DNA of 30,971 bases from a virus. Numbering within the stretch: position 1 is the stretch's first letter; each line of letters begins with the position of its first letter. The notes beneath the pieces were generated by a model. That model was not told the origin of the DNA, made no database searches, and saw only the letters and a list, made by a program, of their open reading frames with translations. The stretch spans positions 1-30,971 of the IMG/VR virus record IMGVR_UViG_3300009433_000028; one strand, written 5' to 3'. Positions 17,265-25,091 of this stretch are shown here, piece after piece. A program made the translations under genes and the position numbers.

Positions 17265-19082
17265 ATGGCAGACACAACATTAACTGGTAGACTAAAAAGA
17301 CTATTTTCAGGTAGTACTATCGTAAGAAACATTGGTGGTAGAAAACTAAAAGTAGTAGATACTAGTAAAGTACAACATGGTCCTACAAATTCACTTGTAG
17401 ATAGGTTCCAAAAGATTCATTCTAATATGGCTAATCATCCATATAATGAACTTTTGCAAGTACAGCAACTACGATTAGGATTATTCAGAGACTACGAATC
17501 CATGGATTCAGACTCAATTGTTGCTTCAGCATTAGATATTTACTCTGATGAATCTACTATGAAAAATGAATATGGTAAAATTTTAGGTATACGAACTGAT
17601 AATGATCAAATACACGATATTTTACATAATCTTTTTTATGATATTATAAATATAGAATTCAATTTATGGCCTTGGGTTCGTAATATGGTAAAGTATGGTG
17701 ATTTCTTTCTGAAGTTAGATATAACTGAAAAGTATGGTATTACGAATGTACAGCCTATGTCAACATATGACATTTCTAGATTAGAAGGACACGATCCAGC
17801 AAATCCACAAATGGTTCAGTTTGAATATATACCACAACAAGGAAGTGGTCATGTGGGTGCTAGACACTCAAATAGGGGTAGGGAGTCTACTCTTTTAGAA
17901 AATTATGAAGTTGCACATTTTAGATTGCTATCAGATGCTAACTTTGTACCTTATGGACGCTCTATTCTTGAGGGTGGTAGAAAGGTTTGGAAACAATTAA
18001 CTCTTATGGAAGATGCTATGTTGATTCATAGAATAATGAGAGCTCCTGAAAAAAGAATATTTAAATTAGATATTGGAAACATACCACCAGCTGAAGTTGA
18101 TAATTACATGCAACAGGTAATTAACAAAATGAAAAAAGCACCTGTAATGGATGAGAAAACTGGTGAGTATAATCTTCGTTACAATATCCAAAACCTTACA
18201 GAAGATTTCTTTTTACCTGTAAGAGGTGGAGATAGTGGAACTAATATAGAATCTTTGCCTGGTTTACAATATGAAGCTACTGAAGATGTTGAATATCTAA
18301 AAAATAAATTGTTAGCTGCACTTCATGTTCCAAAGGCTTTCTTAGGATACGAAGAGGGATTAGGTTCTAAAGCTACATTGGCTGCTGAGGATGTAAGGTT
18401 TGCTAGAACAATTGAAAGAATACAAAGAATATTAGTTAGTGAATTACAAAAAATTGCTGTAGTACATCTTTATTCTCAAGGATATAGGGATCAAGAGCTT
18501 GTAAACTTTGATTTAGAACTTACTAATCCATCTACAATTTATGAACAAGAAAAGATTGAATTGTGGAATAATAAGGCTTCATTAGCTGACTCTATGATGA
18601 GAGATGGTTTGGTATCTTCTGAGTGGATTTACAAAAATGTATTCAATTTTACAGATGAACAGATAAAAGAACAAGATGACCAAATAACATTTGATTACAA
18701 AACTAAATTTAGAAGACAACAAATAGAATCTGAAGGTAACGATCCAGCAAAAAGTGGACAATCACAAGGTACACCATCAGATATGGCTATGGGTAGAACA
18801 GGTCATGAGTTAGAAGATGAGGGTGGTTCAGAAGAAGGTGGTCAGCCAGGTGCTGGAAGACCTAAAGAAGCTGATAAATATGCTCAAGATAGTGGTGCTA
18901 GAGGCAGAGACCCACTGGGTTCGCATGATATGGGTAAAGCATATAGTACAAAATCACTGGCAAAATACGAAAATATGTTGAATCACTTAGGTGAAAGTGG
19001 TAAACAGCTACTTAGCGAAAGTGGTGAATTAGAAAATGAGTATAAAAGCGAAGTCACTTCGTTAAATACTAAGAAAAAATAA
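17265..19082 (+). CDS. gp20: Portal vertex protein gp20
   Basis: This 605-residue T4-type portal forms the dodecameric ring for DNA entry and is the nucleus of prohead assembly. The family is recognised from the N-terminal block with DYESMDSDSIVASALDIYSD, PWVRNMVKYGDFFLKLD, the HIHR-region equivalent (MEDAMLIHRIMRAPEKRIF) and VPKAFLGYEEGLGSKATLAAEDVRFARTIERIQ-type segments in order. A Gly/Glu-rich, low-complexity tail (~500-560) is probably disordered. AGAGGT precedes the ATG. It is followed by a 46-base gap with a TATATTTAT motif. Confidence 0.95.
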   Translation: MADTTLTGRLKRLFSGSTIVRNIGGRKLKVVDTSKVQHGPTNSLVDRFQKIHSNMANHPYNELLQVQQLRLGLFRDYESMDSDSIVASALDIYSDESTMKNEYGKILGIRTDNDQIHDILHNLFYDIINIEFNLWPWVRNMVKYGDFFLKLDITEKYGITNVQPMSTYDISRLEGHDPANPQMVQFEYIPQQGSGHVGARHSNRGRESTLLENYEVAHFRLLSDANFVPYGRSILEGGRKVWKQLTLMEDAMLIHRIMRAPEKRIFKLDIGNIPPAEVDNYMQQVINKMKKAPVMDEKTGEYNLRYNIQNLTEDFFLPVRGGDSGTNIESLPGLQYEATEDVEYLKNKLLAALHVPKAFLGYEEGLGSKATLAAEDVRFARTIERIQRILVSELQKIAVVHLYSQGYRDQELVNFDLELTNPSTIYEQEKIELWNNKASLADSMMRDGLVSSEWIYKNVFNFTDEQIKEQDDQITFDYKTKFRRQQIESEGNDPAKSGQSQGTPSDMAMGRTGHELEDEGGSEEGGQPGAGRPKEADKYAQDSGARGRDPLGSHDMGKAYSTKSLAKYENMLNHLGESGKQLLSESGELENEYKSEVTSLNTKKK

Positions 19083-19089
19083 CTTCTTA

Positions 19090-19098
19090 TATATTTAT
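19090..19098 (+). promoter_or_regulatory. TATATTTAT motif within a palindrome after the portal gene
   Basis: TATATTTAT lies at the centre of CTTATATATTTATATAAG (19086-19103), eight-base arms around a TT centre. The next gene has GGAG about 19 bases further on and its ATG at 19129. It may be a late promoter or an operator for a dimeric protein. No T-run follows, so it is not a typical terminator. Confidence 0.45.
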
Positions 19099-19128
19099 AT
19101 AAGAGAAATAAACGATTGGAGTTCGTCA

Positions 19129-19989
19129 ATGAGTAATAAAATAAAACACTCAAAGGTAAGGAACACAGGTATCCTTTTTGAGTTAATAACCAGACAAATA
19201 ACAGCAGATATTATCGAAAATAAAGATGGTTTGGCTGTTGGACTATTGAAGAAGTACTTCTCACCTAACACACAGTTAGGAAAGGAGTATGAATTGTACA
19301 AAGTATTAACTACTGAGAACTATAAATCTGAAAGTAAGGCTAATCATTTGATTGATGCTGTATTAAAGACATACAATAAGATAAATCGTTCCCAGCTTCG
19401 TCGTGAAAAATATAACTTAGTTAGTGAAATAAAGAACTCATATAGTGTAGACCAATTCTTTATGGCTAGAATCCCTAACTATAAAGTATATGCTTCTATT
19501 TATAAATTATTTGAGTCTCTAACCACTACTGATCCTTCTACTGAAACTAATTCTAAGTTTACTATAATAGAATCAATTACAAAAAAGAAGAGAAAACATC
19601 TAAAGACTGAATCAAAAACTTTAGAAACTTATAAAAAATCAGAAAAAGATTTGAGACTACTTACATATCAAGTATTAGTTGAAAAATTTAATAAAAAATA
19701 CAAAACACTTAGTGAACAACAAAAAGGTCTGTTGAGAAAATATATCAATAATATCTCAAATACAAACCAACTAAAAGAATTTGTAGAAAAAGAATCTATA
19801 AAAGTCAAAAAACAGCTCCAATCGTTTTTACCTAATATAGATGATGAAGTTACATCCATAAAATTGAAAGAGGCTATCAAACAATCTGATAAGCTACTAA
19901 AGGGCAGGATTGTAGAGGATAATCAAGTTATTACTCTTATGAGGTACTATCAATTATTAAAGGAGTTGAAGGATGTCACTGGAAAATAA
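19129..19989 (+). CDS. Conserved head-region protein, function unknown
   Basis: This 286-residue, very basic and mostly helical protein lies directly after the portal, where T4 has the small prohead core genes 67 and 68, but it is much larger. The N-terminus (KIKHSKVRNTGILFELITRQ) resembles that of a protein found at this place in other marine T4-like phages. No enzyme motif, signal or membrane segment is seen. A C-terminal helical stretch (LRKYINNISNTNQLKEFVEKE) looks like a helical bundle. A role in prohead core or portal assembly is inferred from position. GGAG lies eight bases before the ATG. Its end overlaps the next gene by 17 bases. Confidence 0.7.
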   Translation: MSNKIKHSKVRNTGILFELITRQITADIIENKDGLAVGLLKKYFSPNTQLGKEYELYKVLTTENYKSESKANHLIDAVLKTYNKINRSQLRREKYNLVSEIKNSYSVDQFFMARIPNYKVYASIYKLFESLTTTDPSTETNSKFTIIESITKKKRKHLKTESKTLETYKKSEKDLRLLTYQVLVEKFNKKYKTLSEQQKGLLRKYINNISNTNQLKEFVEKESIKVKKQLQSFLPNIDDEVTSIKLKEAIKQSDKLLKGRIVEDNQVITLMRYYQLLKELKDVTGK

Positions 19990-20392
19990 ACTAAGAGCGC
20001 GAGTTCAAGAAATGCTAATCGATGAGGTTAGTTCATTAGAAGAAGCTTCTACAAGTGCTAATGTGCCTGGCTATCAAACGCCATATGCATTTAGTAAAAA
20101 GAAAAAAGGTCATGAAGATCCAGAAGTTGCTGGATACAAAAAAGTAAATGAGGGTAAGTATCATAACTATAGGAATGATGAAACCCTCACACCAAAGCAA
20201 AAGATTGGTCGTTCAATGAGAGAAGTTAGGAATTCCCTAACAGAACTGAGTAAACTCATTGATATGAATGTACGATTGAAGAAAGAGATGAATGTAAACT
20301 CAGGTTCATATTGGAAAAATACACATAAGGCTTTACATAAAATAAGTGAGAGGTTAGTAAAACTAGCAAACAAAGTAGGACAATTACAGTAA
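19973..20392 (+). CDS. Putative prohead core / internal head protein
   Basis: This 139-residue protein has an acidic helical leader, MSLENKLRARVQEMLIDEV, with two candidate gp21 cleavage sites (IDE-V at 18/19 and LEE-A at 24/25). Next comes a TSANVPGYQTPYAFSKKKKG segment, then a helical C-terminal domain (LTELSKLIDMNVRLKKEM). The VPGYxTPxAF motif is familiar from portal-to-protease genes of marine T4-like phages. It could be a core protein of the gp67/gp68 kind that is trimmed during maturation; this is inference from place and leader. An AAGGAG site precedes the ATG, which lies inside the previous gene. Confidence 0.65.
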   Translation: MSLENKLRARVQEMLIDEVSSLEEASTSANVPGYQTPYAFSKKKKGHEDPEVAGYKKVNEGKYHNYRNDETLTPKQKIGRSMREVRNSLTELSKLIDMNVRLKKEMNVNSGSYWKNTHKALHKISERLVKLANKVGQLQ

Positions 20393-20403
20393 TTGTCTCT
20401 GAT

Positions 20404-20592
20404 ATGGCCTTCGAGGACAAAAAGAAATCCTATATGGATACTCTTTTTAGTATTTCGACTTTGCTAAAAAGGTGGCAGGTTGAGATACAAAAGAAGGATG
20501 TAGACAAAAATTATATGTTAAGGAGACTTGGACAATGGATAGAACATTTAGAAAGTCTCAAACACGAAATTATGATGGAGAAAGATAAATGA
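20404..20592 (+). CDS. Small helical head-region protein
   Basis: This 62-residue protein of amphipathic helices (SYMDTLFSISTLLKRW, RRLGQWIEHLESLKHEI) is not recognised. It starts 11 bases after the previous stop, and no Shine-Dalgarno sequence is visible before the ATG, so it may rely on translational coupling. Its stop overlaps the next ATG (ATGA). Size and place recall T4 gene 67/68 products, but I see no specific similarity. Confidence 0.6.
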   Translation: MAFEDKKKSYMDTLFSISTLLKRWQVEIQKKDVDKNYMLRRLGQWIEHLESLKHEIMMEKDK

Positions 20593-21503
20593 TTTCACTA
20601 TTTGAAATTGCAAAAAATATAAATGAAGCTGATGAGGATAGATATGTTCATGTTGGTGGAGGAGTTTACAAAGAAAAGGATGGTAAAGGAGAACCACTTC
20701 CTAATTCACCGAAGTATCTAAAAAAAGATAATGGTGGTTTTGAGATGGTAGATGACGATGACCCAAGATTAAAAAAGGGTGACGATGATAGTGATAAAGA
20801 AAAAGAAAAAGAAAAACCATCTGGCAAAAAATTAGGTGGCGGTGATTTCGACAGAGATAGTGACGGAGATGACGGCGATGATCTTCAAGCAGATGAAAAA
20901 GCTGATAACGAAAATAAAGTAATTGCTGATAAGCTAGATAATTGGTTCAATCCAAAAAGAAAAGGTATCTACCAATCATACAATTTATCAACATCCGAAT
21001 CAGAAATGGATGGTGGTATGGTACATTCAGTTACAAGAGGAGATGATGATCCTGAAAACGAATTAGTCGTCTCTGCTAATCCATCAGAAGATCAAACGGG
21101 TGTTGAGTATCAAATTGGAATTGGCTCAGGTGGACAGGCTATGTATTTTGATAGTAGAGATGAAATGATGAATGCTTTAGAAGTCTTTATGAATGACAGA
21201 AAGATGAAAAATGCTATGGATGGTGAAGGTGATGATACACTATTAGACTTAGGTTCTCATGCTAAAGAAGCATTAGAGAAAGATAAGAAAAATGAAACAG
21301 TAAAAGAAGCTGGTACTAAATCCATAGATGGTAAAGAGTTGATGAACTTTCTAATGAAAAGATTTAAATATAGTAAACAACAAGCAATTGCTACAATGAA
21401 AAAACATAATATGGACTTATCATTTCTAAAAGAGGGAGAGTCAGAAACTAATCCCAAAAAATTTAAAGAAATTTATGATAGAACATTTAGGAGTCTAAAA
21501 TGA
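20589..21503 (+). CDS. Acidic head-region protein with cleavable leader, unknown
   Basis: This protein has 304 residues. The N-terminus MISLFEIAKNINEADEDRY has INE-A at 13/14, the gp21 consensus. RYVHVGGGVYKEKDGKG follows, then a strongly charged Asp/Lys linker (~55-105) and a probable beta domain (~125-205; GVEYQIGIGSGGQAMYF). A second VKEAG site (~242) precedes a helical C-terminal module (LMNFLMKRFKYSKQQAIATM). The acidic, disordered linker and the site next to gp21 suggest a prohead core or internal protein cut into pieces at maturation. The ATG overlaps the previous stop and has GGAG upstream. The end overlaps gp21 by four bases. Confidence 0.65.
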   Translation: MISLFEIAKNINEADEDRYVHVGGGVYKEKDGKGEPLPNSPKYLKKDNGGFEMVDDDDPRLKKGDDDSDKEKEKEKPSGKKLGGGDFDRDSDGDDGDDLQADEKADNENKVIADKLDNWFNPKRKGIYQSYNLSTSESEMDGGMVHSVTRGDDDPENELVVSANPSEDQTGVEYQIGIGSGGQAMYFDSRDEMMNALEVFMNDRKMKNAMDGEGDDTLLDLGSHAKEALEKDKKNETVKEAGTKSIDGKELMNFLMKRFKYSKQQAIATMKKHNMDLSFLKEGESETNPKKFKEIYDRTFRSLK

Positions 21504-22102
21504 AAAAATTAATAGTAGATTATCTACCATTCGAAATAGGAGCCGAACAAATCAATGAGGCTATGAAAGAGAACAACGGAAAGTTAGTTGTCAAAGGTAT
21601 CTTACAGAGAGCAGATACCAAAAACCAAAATGGTAGAGTGTATCCAAAAGAAATTCTAATGCGGGAGGCAAAAAAGTATTCCGAAGGCTTCGTAAAACAA
21701 AAAAGAGCTATGGGTGAGTTAGACCATCCTGAATCATCTGTTGTGAACTTACAGAATGTATCTCACAATATTACAGAGATGGCTTTCAATGGTGACGATT
21801 TAGTAGGTACAGTAGAAATACTTACAACGCCAAGTGGTAACATTTTGAGAGAGTTATTCAAAAACGGAATAAAATTGGGTATTTCTTCTCGTGGTATGGG
21901 TTCTGTTTCACCAGTAAATGAAAATGGTGCTCAAGAAGTCGGTGACGATTTTGAATTGATTGCTTTTGACTTTGTTTCTAATCCATCTACACATGGTGCA
22001 TTTCTTCATCCTATGAATGAGAGTGTTGATAATAATTCTCCTGTTCGTGATGGTAAGTATGGTAAAGTTGAATCAGTAATCAATGATATATTGAGAGGAT
22101 AA
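21500..22102 (+). CDS. gp21: Prohead core protease gp21
   Basis: This 200-residue herpes-assemblin-like serine protease of the T4 gp21 family (T4: 212 residues) cleaves scaffold, capsid and internal proteins after (I/L)xE and then itself. Likely catalytic residues are H76 in ELDHPESS and S130 in GISSRGMGS, with D157 in AFDFVSNPS nearby. The N-terminal EQINE-AMKE (after E20) fits self-cleavage, as does a C-terminal MNE-S (174/175). GGAG precedes the ATG, which overlaps the previous gene. It lies in the T4-like order 21-22-23, though two structural-type genes and bS21 separate 21 from 22. Confidence 0.93.
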   Translation: MKKLIVDYLPFEIGAEQINEAMKENNGKLVVKGILQRADTKNQNGRVYPKEILMREAKKYSEGFVKQKRAMGELDHPESSVVNLQNVSHNITEMAFNGDDLVGTVEILTTPSGNILRELFKNGIKLGISSRGMGSVSPVNENGAQEVGDDFELIAFDFVSNPSTHGAFLHPMNESVDNNSPVRDGKYGKVESVINDILRG

Positions 22103-22819
22103 ATGCCATTCAAATCTGAAAAGCAGAGAAGATGGATGCACGCTAATGAGCCAGAGATGGCTAAAAAGTGGGAAAAGAAATATAAAAAAGAAGATAGAGA
22201 TTATAAAGATGAATATAAAAAATTTCAATCTTCTAAAAAAGCTAAAAAGTATAGAGCAGAACTAAATAAGTATAATCGAAAGAAAGGTACTTATGGAAAT
22301 GGTGATGGAAAGGACGCATCACACAAAGGGGGAAAGATAGTGGGATTCGAAGCACAATCTAAAAATAGAGGTAGAGCTGAAAAAAGTCGTTTGAAGAAAG
22401 AAAGTAAAGAACAGCGAAGCGTGTCTAATGCTCATATAGCAAAATTTGATAAAGATATAAAGAAAGTTATAGTAGATATAGGTAGGAATGGTGACAGGCA
22501 AAAAGCTATGGAACTAATGAAAATTTATAAAAAACATTGGACAGAATTTGTTATCAATTTTCAAAAGTCGATGGGAGTATATGAATCTATAAATGAAGCT
22601 AAAGAACCTAGTGTAATTGCTAATCTTAGAGATATTGTAAAAAAGAAACAAAATAAAGTTATCAAAGACCCAAAGAGTGGTAAAAGAATGAGAGTAGATG
22701 GATATTCAGCAAATGCTATAATAAAAGTATATGATGCTCTAAACACATCTAATAAGAAGAAATTTTCAGATTCAGGTTTGATGAAAATGCAGTCAATTGC
22801 TTTCAAATTTGTAAGGTAG
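22103..22819 (+). CDS. HNH-like / structural head-region protein
   Basis: This very basic 238-residue protein starts directly after the gp21 stop. Module 1 (1-27), FKSEKQRRWMHANEPEMAKKW, is a short motif common at the start of phage structural proteins. Module 2 (~50-100), NGDGKDASHKGGKIVGFE followed by SKNRGRAEKSR, looks like a shortened HNH-type layout with D-x-x-H and N-R kept, but the zinc and second-His positions are not clear. Module 3 (~166-238) is a helical domain with LRDIVKKKQNK and SANAIIKVYDALN, a block I recall from the C-termini of phage virion proteins. INE-A at 165/166, a gp21-type site, sits exactly before it. It could be a packaged nuclease-like or DNA-condensing internal protein. 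Confidence 0.65.
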   Translation: MPFKSEKQRRWMHANEPEMAKKWEKKYKKEDRDYKDEYKKFQSSKKAKKYRAELNKYNRKKGTYGNGDGKDASHKGGKIVGFEAQSKNRGRAEKSRLKKESKEQRSVSNAHIAKFDKDIKKVIVDIGRNGDRQKAMELMKIYKKHWTEFVINFQKSMGVYESINEAKEPSVIANLRDIVKKKQNKVIKDPKSGKRMRVDGYSANAIIKVYDALNTSNKKKFSDSGLMKMQSIAFKFVR

Positions 22820-22821
22820 TA

Positions 22822-22830
22822 GATATTTAT
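22822..22830 (+). promoter_or_regulatory. Motif variant GATATTTAT before the 270-residue gene
   Basis: GATATTTAT differs from the nonamer at one base and is the core of the palindrome AGATATTTATATCT (22821-22834). It is followed at once by AAGGAG (22835-22840) and the ATG at 22848. The closeness to the ribosome site fits an operator or RNA-structure role better than a -10 box. Confidence 0.35.
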
Positions 22831-22847
22831 ATCTAAGGAGAAAAACT

Positions 22848-23660
22848 ATGGCTAACGTAAAATTAAAAGATTTATTAAACGAAGTAAGTACACAAGGTGG
22901 AATGATTTCTAGAAATCCTTGGGTAAAAGAAGAAGAAGAAAAAGAAGAACCAAAAGTTGATGTAAAGGAGTTGGTATCTAAAATCAATGCTTTTAATTCT
23001 ATTGGTGAATCTATATATGGTAAAGGTAATCTAAAAGAGGTTGCTGAAAACCTTTCTTCTATAGCAGAAGGTGCTGCTCAACATACTCTATCTGAAGCTG
23101 GTGATATGTTCGACAAAATTACAGTTAGCCGTAATATGAAAGAACTTACAAACCTATCTAAACAATTTGGTAAAGTAGCTGGTGAAGCTAATTCTTTACA
23201 AGAAAGAATGAGTGGACTATATGAAGATATGGGTAACATCTTAGGTAGATATTATTCTATCGGTGAAGGGCATGTTACGGGACACGATGACGAAGATAGA
23301 GATGTACAGTCAGAAGCTGATAAAATGATGTTCAGAGAAGAAGATGATTACAAAGCATTCTTCAAAAAAGCTATGAAAAAATTTAATGTATCTAATATTG
23401 AAGATATGGATGATGGAGACAAAAAAGATTTCTTCAACTATGTAGATAGAAATTACAAGGCGAAAAACGAAAACCAAGAAAACAGACAAATGACTAAATT
23501 AAAAGAATTACTAGAAGAGGGACCTGCCGAATTAAAAAGTCTTGAAAAGATGATGTTGGGCTTAATGGATATGAGCAAAAAATTAAAAGATATCAAACAA
23601 AGAAAGCAATTGTCTGTAGTATTAAGTGCTGCTCACAATTTAAGAAATATGTTAAAATAA
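22848..23660 (+). CDS. Head-region protein with cleavable leader, unknown
   Basis: This 270-residue acidic, helical protein has the leader MANVKLKDLLNEVSTQGG with LNE-V at 12/13. More (I/L)xE sites occur as IAE-G (74/75), LSE-A (83/84) and LEE-G before the C-terminal module (KSLEKMMLGLMDMSKK). The number of gp21-type sites suggests it is an internal or core head protein cut into peptides. The middle (TNLSKQFGKVAGEANSLQER) should form long helices. No enzyme motif is visible. A strong AAGGAG precedes the ATG. The bS21 gene follows after 10 bases, so the two are probably co-expressed. Confidence 0.65.
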   Translation: MANVKLKDLLNEVSTQGGMISRNPWVKEEEEKEEPKVDVKELVSKINAFNSIGESIYGKGNLKEVAENLSSIAEGAAQHTLSEAGDMFDKITVSRNMKELTNLSKQFGKVAGEANSLQERMSGLYEDMGNILGRYYSIGEGHVTGHDDEDRDVQSEADKMMFREEDDYKAFFKKAMKKFNVSNIEDMDDGDKKDFFNYVDRNYKAKNENQENRQMTKLKELLEEGPAELKSLEKMMLGLMDMSKKLKDIKQRKQLSVVLSAAHNLRNMLK

Positions 23661-23670
23661 AGAGGTAAAT

Positions 23671-23898
23671 ATGTCAATAAAAGTTGTAGTAAGAAATAAC
23701 CAATATGAAAAGGCTATTAGTATATTCAAAAGAAAAGTAAAGGATGCTGGTATTTTATATGAACTAAGAGAAAGAGAGTACTATAAAAAACCATCTGCTC
23801 TTAAAAAAGAGACTAAAAATAAAGCAAAGGCCCGTAATTATTGGAAAAAAGTAAAGTTATCTGAAGAAGATAGCAGAAATAGAGGAAGAAAATTCTAA
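23671..23898 (+). CDS. rpsU: Ribosomal protein bS21 homologue
   Basis: This 75-residue basic protein has the bS21 pattern: an N-terminal VVVRNNQYEKAISIFKRK strand-helix, then DAGILYELREREYYKKPS (compare the host family motif xAGxLxExRRRExYEKPS), then a Lys/Arg-rich helical tail. In bacteria bS21 sits on the 30S platform next to the anti-Shine-Dalgarno sequence and helps initiation. Phage copies are known in pelagiphage HTVC008M and many environmental phages. The acidic/Asn C-terminal end (SEEDSRNRGRKF) is unlike the short E. coli tail. Its place inside the late head cluster, just before the scaffold and capsid genes, suggests late expression and possible redirection of host ribosomes to late mRNA; this is inference. 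AGAGGT precedes the ATG. Confidence 0.88.
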   Translation: MSIKVVVRNNQYEKAISIFKRKVKDAGILYELREREYYKKPSALKKETKNKAKARNYWKKVKLSEEDSRNRGRKF

Positions 23899-23903
23899 AT
23901 ACT

Positions 23904-23912
23904 TATATTTAT
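23904..23912 (+). promoter_or_regulatory. TATATTTAT motif before the gp22-gp23 unit
   Basis: This exact TATATTTAT starts six bases after the bS21 stop, about 110 bases before gp22. If it is a promoter, the transcript for scaffold and major capsid would have a leader of about 100 bases containing two hairpins. Confidence 0.45.
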
Positions 23913-23929
23913 ATATATCTAAAATAAAC

Positions 23930-23980
23930 ACACCGTTCCTATCACATACGGTGTAATCGAAATATAATAATTCTATTATA
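23930..23980 (+). promoter_or_regulatory. Two hairpins in the gp22 leader
   Basis: Hairpin 1: ACACCGT (23930-23936) pairs perfectly with ACGGTGT (23948-23954) around an 11-base loop TCCTATCACAT. Hairpin 2: TATAATA (23963-23969) pairs with TATTATA (23974-23980) around ATTC. No T-run follows hairpin 1, so it is not a standard terminator. The leader then runs to a GGAG at 24011-24014 and the ATG at 24022. The first stem is GC-richer than its surroundings and may be a protein- or ribosome-binding element. Confidence 0.4.
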
Positions 23981-24021
23981 GTTCCCAATAACTATACTAA
24001 TATCCTAAACGGAGAATAAAA

Positions 24022-25077
24022 ATGGATAATCTCTTAAAAGAAGCGATTGCCGACGCTAAAGCTGTTCGTGAGACTGCTTTAGAAAACGCAAAAATGGCTT
24101 TAGAAGAGGCTTTCACACCAAAACTTCAATCTATGTTGTCTAAAAAAATCCAAATGGAAATGGATGACGAGGATGAAAAAGTCGATGAAGCTGAAGATCA
24201 TGAAGAAGATGAGGATGTCGAAGAAAGAGCTAAAATGGCTCGTGACGGAGACGAACTCGAAGAACGTGGTGATGAGGACGAAATGGACGAAGAAATGGAA
24301 GATGAACCTGAAATGGAAGAAGAAGGTATCATTGAAATTGATGGTGTAAAGTACGCTCCTGTAGTTTCTGAGGAAGAAGAAGATGAGATGGACGAAGAAA
24401 TGGAAGATGATGAAGATGACGAAAATTCTGATCTTGACTTAGAAGCTGTAATTAAAGAACTAGAAAGTGAAATCAATGAAGAAGAAGAAGATGATGATGA
24501 AGATGATAAGGTAGAAGAAAATGACGTTTCTTCAGACATTGGTAAAGCTGACAATAAAGTCAATGCGAAAGCTAATGACTCATCTAATGTTGGTAGTGAC
24601 GGAAAAGCTAAATTGAAAGAAGAAGCTGATCTTGACGAAGATATTGATTTAGATGAAGTTCTTAAGGCTCTTTCAGAGGAAGAAGATAAAGAAGAAGAAG
24701 TGGATGAAGTTTCCGAACTAAAATCAGATCTTGCTGAACATCGTTCTGTAATCGAAGAGTTGCGTGGAAAGCTAAACGAAGTCAATTTGCTAAATGCTAA
24801 ACTTCTGTTCACAAACAAACTATTTAGAAAATATGGTTTGAATAACGATCAGAAAATGAAAGTCGTTGAGCAATTCGATAGAGCAGCCAACCTACGTGAA
24901 GTCAAGTTAGTGTATTCTACACTTGGTGAATCTTTTGGTTCTGCTAGAAAAAATGAAATTAATGAATCTAAGGGTAGCGCTTCAAAGCCAGTTGCCTCAA
25001 CTAAATCTGAAAAAGAAGTAATAACTGAAAGTTCAGAGTTGAGAAACAGGTTTAAAAAGTTAGCTAACCTTATCTAA
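24022..25077 (+). CDS. gp22: Prohead core scaffold gp22
   Basis: This 351-residue scaffold (T4 gp22 is about 270) fills the prohead before cleavage by gp21. The N-terminus MDNLLKEAIADAKAVRETAL and the FTPKLQSMLSKKI helix match the family. A very long Asp/Glu-rich middle (~47-235) is interrupted by a segment with EIDGVKYAPVVSEEE. The helical C-terminal domain (~235-351) contains LLNAKLLFTNKLFRKYGL, a family hallmark. LKE-A at 7/8 is a possible gp21 site. Placement directly before gp23 is as in T4. GGAG precedes the ATG. CGT and GAC codons are frequent here, unlike the AGA/GAT preference of upstream genes. Confidence 0.92.
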   Translation: MDNLLKEAIADAKAVRETALENAKMALEEAFTPKLQSMLSKKIQMEMDDEDEKVDEAEDHEEDEDVEERAKMARDGDELEERGDEDEMDEEMEDEPEMEEEGIIEIDGVKYAPVVSEEEEDEMDEEMEDDEDDENSDLDLEAVIKELESEINEEEEDDDEDDKVEENDVSSDIGKADNKVNAKANDSSNVGSDGKAKLKEEADLDEDIDLDEVLKALSEEEDKEEEVDEVSELKSDLAEHRSVIEELRGKLNEVNLLNAKLLFTNKLFRKYGLNNDQKMKVVEQFDRAANLREVKLVYSTLGESFGSARKNEINESKGSASKPVASTKSEKEVITESSELRNRFKKLANLI

Positions 25078-25091
25078 TTGGGAGACATATA

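Noticed and set aside
19086-19103. Palindrome after the portal gene as an intrinsic terminator
   Set aside because: The arms are entirely A/T apart from the outer C-G pair and there is no downstream T-run. It contains the recurring TATATTTAT motif, so it is listed as a promoter/operator candidate.
24198-24818. Long Ser-rich minus-strand frame opposite gp22
   Set aside because: It is the complement of the GAA/GAT-rich acidic region of gp22, which reads as TTC/TCT/TCA on the other strand. The poly-Ser product is an artefact of composition.
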